64,000 nucleotides of DNA. Origin: Tritrichomonas musculus. Taxonomy: Eukaryota; Parabasalia; Tritrichomonadida; Tritrichomonadidae. This document shows positions 60,170 to 64,000 of the stretch, in pieces. Made by a program: the position numbers and the translations under genes. Every line of letters begins with the position of its first letter. The first letter of the stretch is position 1. The stretch covers positions 62,001 through 126,000 of the forward strand of contig JAPFFF010000013.1 of the NCBI GenBank assembly GCA_039105265.1, written 5' to 3'. The notes under the pieces were generated by a model that saw only the letters and a program-made list of their open reading frames with translations, ran no database searches and was not told the DNA's origin.

Positions 60170-62119
60170 TTAGTCAGAACGCTGGTGACGATCAGATATT
60201 TGAACAAGTCTATTAACACCAAGAAGTTTCTTAATTTCTTTTTCATATTTCTTTTGAATTTGGTATGATACCAATTTCAAAGAAGGAGTCATCAAACCAT
60301 TTTGTGGTGTAAATTCGTCTGTGGTTAAAAATACATTACAAATTCTTTCATATCCGTTAAATTTCATTTCAATAGCTTTTTCTTCTAATAATTGAAGCAT
60401 TTCATCAGGAGTCACCTTATCGTAACCTGATTGATTAACATCTAATACAACGATTGCAACAAGGAAACGACTTGTCATTGCTGCATGTACATATATTTGA
60501 TTAATATATTTAACTTCAACATAACTCTTATTCAGCTTGGCAAGAGAAATATATTCGCCTTGGGAAAGCTTAACGAGTTCTTTTGCACGACCAATGATTT
60601 GCAATTGGCCAGTCTTGTTTACTTTGAATATATCACCAGTCTTGAACCAGCCATCTTCATCAAAGGCTTCTTTTGTTCTTTCTTCATCTTTATAATATCC
60701 ATGAAAGATTGATGCTCCTTTAACATAAAGTTCTCCTTCCAAGTTTTTGGCATAATATCCCATATCTGGAAGATCTTTCATTTTGGCTTGAACACAATTA
60801 ATAAGAGTACCAACGTTTCCATCTTTTGTATCTGTGCATTTTTGAACCGAAACACCAGCTGCTGTTTCTGTTAATCCGTATCCTTGAACGAAATAAACAT
60901 TCAAAGCAATTCTTAAGAAATGTTGAATTTCAACTGATAAAGCTGAACCTCCACAAATGAACAATTTAAGGTTTCCTCCGACAGCTTGTGTGTTGATTGC
61001 ATCAAAAACATTATCAAGAAGAGGAACATGTTGGATTCCAAAATGATTTGTTAAGAAAGATTTGATCGAGAAAGCTGTATTAAATGCAAGTCTAGTTAAG
61101 AAAGGTTTCTTTGCAATTTTCTTTTGCATTCCATCGTAAATACGTTCAAATACACGAGCTACTGAAACAAAAAGTGAAGGATGAAGAATTCCTACTTCTT
61201 CAATCAGTCGTGAAACTGAACCTGAATAAAATGCAATTTTCGCCTTTGAATGAATAGCGACAAAGTGAAGAACTTCTTCATAACTATGAGCTAATGGAAG
61301 GAAAGACAAAAGTGTATCACTTTCATTAAATGGATACACTTTTATGTATGAAGAAGCAGCTCCAATAAAGTTTCCGTGCGTGATGATGCATCCTTTTGGA
61401 GGACCAGTTGTTCCGCTTGTGTACATGATTGCTGCTGGCGTGTTGTAAGTAGGAGGTATGTGTGGATATCTATCTTTGATCTTGATAACGTCATCCCATC
61501 TTGTTATTGTACAATCTAATCCTTTTAAGAGATCACTGAAATCTGATTCTACGTATGGGTGCTCTTCATTGTCGAATACAACTATTTGTTTGACTAATTC
61601 GTTTCGAAGTTTGAGTAATTCTTTGAGTTTGGTTGAAACAACAAATACAATTTTAATATTAGCATGGTTAATGATATATGAAATGTTTTCCAATCCGAAA
61701 GTATCATAAATTGGAACAGGGATGTAACCATATGCAAAGCATGCATGTTGGGTTGCAACCCATTCAATCTTATTATATGATAAGATACCAATGTGGTCAT
61801 TATGTTCATAACCACTCTGAATAAGAAATGAACCAATTGAATCTCTTAATTCTCTGAATTGAGTTCGATTTATGAATTCAAATCTGTTTTGCCATCTTCC
61901 ATCTTCATAAACACGTTTGCCATATATGTCATAGTTTGGATATTTCTTATAGGAATTCTCAAATAAATGATACATTGTGATTCCTTCTGGAAAATCGTCA
62001 TAAAGACCGTCTTTTAATGTCTGTGAAGTTTTTTTATAATTGGCGGAGTAAATGATTGGAGACTCGCCGGGCTTTTCAGGTTGGTTGTTTAATATTGTTA
62101 CAGATTGATCTGATCCCAT
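60170..62119 (-). CDS. Long-chain fatty acyl-CoA ligase
   Basis: 649 residues, the usual eukaryotic ACSL size. The AMP-binding P-loop YTSGTTGPPKG is at 233-243; QGYGLTETAAG, DGWFKTGDIF and GRAKELVKLSQGEYISLAKL follow in order, the last being the ACSL signature region. It activates long-chain fatty acids with ATP and CoA for lipid synthesis or remodelling; trichomonads scavenge host lipids, so acyl activation fits. MGSDQSVT has Gly2 and Ser6 and could be N-myristoylated, giving membrane attachment without a transmembrane span (inference). An initiator-like TCATTTAG lies 12 nt upstream of the ATG. The stop overlaps TAAA. Confidence 0.93.
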   Translation of the reverse strand: MGSDQSVTILNNQPEKPGESPIIYSANYKKTSQTLKDGLYDDFPEGITMYHLFENSYKKYPNYDIYGKRVYEDGRWQNRFEFINRTQFRELRDSIGSFLIQSGYEHNDHIGILSYNKIEWVATQHACFAYGYIPVPIYDTFGLENISYIINHANIKIVFVVSTKLKELLKLRNELVKQIVVFDNEEHPYVESDFSDLLKGLDCTITRWDDVIKIKDRYPHIPPTYNTPAAIMYTSGTTGPPKGCIITHGNFIGAASSYIKVYPFNESDTLLSFLPLAHSYEEVLHFVAIHSKAKIAFYSGSVSRLIEEVGILHPSLFVSVARVFERIYDGMQKKIAKKPFLTRLAFNTAFSIKSFLTNHFGIQHVPLLDNVFDAINTQAVGGNLKLFICGGSALSVEIQHFLRIALNVYFVQGYGLTETAAGVSVQKCTDTKDGNVGTLINCVQAKMKDLPDMGYYAKNLEGELYVKGASIFHGYYKDEERTKEAFDEDGWFKTGDIFKVNKTGQLQIIGRAKELVKLSQGEYISLAKLNKSYVEVKYINQIYVHAAMTSRFLVAIVVLDVNQSGYDKVTPDEMLQLLEEKAIEMKFNGYERICNVFLTTDEFTPQNGLMTPSLKLVSYQIQKKYEKEIKKLLGVNRLVQISDRHQRSD

Positions 62120-62125
62120 ATTAAA

Positions 62126-62134
62126 ACTAAATGA
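62126..62134 (-). promoter_or_regulatory. Initiator-like element
   Basis: The minus strand reads TCATTTAG with the A at about 62133, a dozen nt before the acyl-CoA ligase ATG; it resembles the trichomonad initiator. Sequence match only. Confidence 0.35.
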
Positions 62135-62663
62135 TCTAATGGATAATGAAAATAAAAATGAAGTGTTTGGACTTTTTATTCAATTGATGGTAAAAAATTG
62201 CATTGATTTATAAAAAAATCAATTATCTTCATAATTAAGTGATTATTTGATTTATTTTCATCTTTTATATATATTTTATTATATAAATATATGATTTTTT
62301 CTATTTATTTAACATTTTTCCTTTATATTTTCAAAATATAATCGAAATTAATTCTTTTTAAAGTAAAAAAATATTTCTCTCAATTTGTACAATTGAATTC
62401 AAATTACTATCATCTATAATAAAGAACATATTTCCCCAATAAAATGAAAAAATGTATCAATTATGGTGCAAATCTTTATATGGCTAGATAAATATAATAC
62501 ATTCAAATTATAAAATAAATTGAGGGCCAAAGTCTTCTTCTTTGAAATTTTCTGATAAAATAGCTTATGGAGTTTTTAATATCAACGAATTCGAATAATG
62601 TAAAAACTGTAATATATATGTTATATTCGATCATTTTTTGGAGGAAATTAGTTCCGTTTGAAG

Positions 62664-62940
62664 TACAGTAATTCCAAAAATCTCAGATATATTCAATTAA
62701 TCTCAGACATTTTTGAGAAAACTTTTAATTATTTGAAAGAATTTATTCAATCTATAGAATTATTTTAAGAGTATATTTGTTCAATGATTTGAATAGGCAA
62801 TGATATTTGACCTTTTTATTCTTCATTGAAAAAGTAGGAATTTTGAAAGTTTTTTGAAAAAAATTGAAAGTCTTTCAGTGAGTTTTCTCAAAAATGTCTG
62901 AGAATTTTTCTTTATGTCTGAGATTATTTGAATTACGGTA
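62664..62940. mobile_element. Mariner-type MITE (TA ends), 277 bp
   Basis: Left end TACAGTAATTCCAAAAATCT, right end read inward TACCGTAATTCAAATAATCT. Similarity continues ~65 bp inward, including AATCTCAGACATTTTTGAG and AAAACT on both sides, so the long terminal repeats make up half the element. No coding frame. The rest of 62120-63520 is AT-rich with a ~33-base A run near 63354 and no gene. Confidence 0.72.
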
Positions 62941-63353
62941 TTTATTTGGAAACCGTTTATTATTTTTATTTCATCGTTCAGAATTATTATTGATAAAAAA
63001 GTAAAAAAAAAAGCATTGTTATTGATAAATAATTCAAAAACCTAAGAAAATGTAAAACGATGATAATCTAAAAATATGAATAATTTTCAAAAATAAAAAT
63101 GCAAATTTTCATGCTATGATTATCGAAATACTTCTATATATTCATTTTGAGCCATCGTTATCTCTTAAAATTGCCTTAATATAAAGATGATCGTTATCTC
63201 TTCATATTATTGAAAGGTCAATTAATTTGTCCTTTTTTGCCATTTATTATCTTTTTTTGATATGATGTACTTTGTCAGCGGAATTGTTTATAATATTACC
63301 AATATATATTGTTTACATTTTATTTTTACCTAACTGTTCAATTTCCTTTTTAG

Positions 63354-63388
<35 letters not shown>

Positions 63389-63520
63389 AAATTTTCAAGA
63401 TTGATTTTGAGAATAAAGGAAAAACATTTCCTTCAATGAGTTAGATTATTTTGTATTCTTTTTTCATAATTTTCATAATGAAATTGTTTAAACAAAGAAA
63501 CAAAATTGAAGATTACAAAC

Positions 63521-63772
63521 TCATCTATTTCTTGCTTGATTGTTTAGAAGATTCATAATCTGTAAATTCTTTTCATAATCTGTAAATTCTTGTTTTTCAA
63601 TAAGACTTTGTTTGTTTAATTTTTTTAATACCATTCTTTTTCTTTCTGTTAGCTTCATTTGAATCATGCCTGAACAAGTAATGCATGCTTTGTTCCTAAC
63701 ACTTGTTTGCTTGTTCTGTTTGATTTTATGTGACTGATGAATTATTTTCTTCAAAATATTTTTATGATTCAC
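63521..63772 (-). pseudogene. Short basic protein frame lacking ATG
   Basis: The frame encodes NKACITCSGMIQMKLTERKR and KLNKQSLIEKQEFTDYEKNL but opens with GTG; an upstream stop and no in-frame ATG suggest a broken 5' end. A 20-bp tandem duplication (TTCATAATCTGTAAATTCTT, near 63553-63592) is not a multiple of three and shifts the C-terminal frame. Unrecognised; probably a decayed small gene. Confidence 0.3.
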
Positions 63773-64000
63773 ATCACTTTCTTTATTTTCATTTTATTTT
63801 GATTCGTTTGAATTTTGTTTTCAATCAAAATTTTGAGATTAATTCTGATAAAAAGTTTAAATGTGCAATTCAAGATCAAGAAGAATTATCATGTTTTTCT
63901 AATGTGTATTTGATATATCTTTGTGTTTATTCAGTCGTTAACAAAGTTCTCCAAGATTTAAAATATCTGCTTTATTTGAATGCTTCATATCATTTTTTTT

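Overview
This window looks like nuclear DNA from a trichomonad parabasalid, most likely a Tritrichomonas-type genome. The grounds are extreme AT richness with many A/T homopolymers, no introns recognised in any intact gene, very short 5' leaders with TCA-type initiators, stop codons that often overlap a TAAA motif, and the gene families present. Those families are Pmp-repeat surface proteins, BspA-type leucine-rich-repeat proteins, DUF3447/ankyrin proteins, BTB-like/RCC1 proteins and an R2R3 Myb. The species is inferred, not proven.

Layout. 1-3140 is the 3' part of a Pmp-like type I membrane protein. 3.1-4.3 kb holds a SINE-like element and a gene remnant. 4.3-9.3 kb has two BspA-like LRR genes flanking a DUF3447 gene. 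9.7-14.6 kb has profilin, a transposon-like inverted-repeat element, a 22-bp minisatellite running into a BTB-like gene, and an Ap4A phosphorylase-like gene. 15-17.8 kb is a graveyard: an unrecognised frameshifted pseudogene, a headless HEAT-repeat (TTI1-like) fragment and a short C-terminal fragment. 17.8-24.9 kb has a DUF3447-ankyrin gene, a MITE, a third BspA-like gene and a SAS-4/CPAP G-box gene. 25.6-29.8 kb holds a DUF3447 gene followed on the same strand by seven isolated ankyrin units, each separated by AT-rich non-coding spacers. 32-38 kb has an unrecognised gene, a Rab pseudogene, a CH-domain gene with a duplicated 3' flank, and an RCC1-repeat gene. 38.6-41.6 kb has tRNA-Val(UAC), a mariner-like MITE, a second SINE-like copy with a 49-A tract and another pseudogene. 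42.6 kb is an R2R3 Myb. 44.5-45.6 kb is a head-to-head pair of ~470-bp MITEs forming a giant inverted repeat. 45.8-53.8 kb is a 2660-residue BTB-like/DUF3447/ankyrin protein with an acidic E/K tract and a WG-dipeptide-rich tail. 54-62 kb has another MITE, a BTB-like/RCC1 gene with a probable frameshift, a CARMIL-like LRR gene and a long-chain acyl-CoA ligase; 62-64 kb has one more MITE and a small broken frame.

The genes do not form one pathway. Profilin, the CARMIL-like protein and the CH-domain protein are actin-related; SAS-4/CPAP belongs to basal bodies; Pmp and BspA families are surface or host-interaction families. The two most unusual features are the ankyrin cassette array (25650-28473) and the pairing of a large dsRNA-capable inverted repeat with a neighbouring gene for a WG-rich protein. 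At least five short inverted-repeat elements, four of them with TA ends, plus two SINE-like copies show how much of the intergenic DNA is mobile-element debris.
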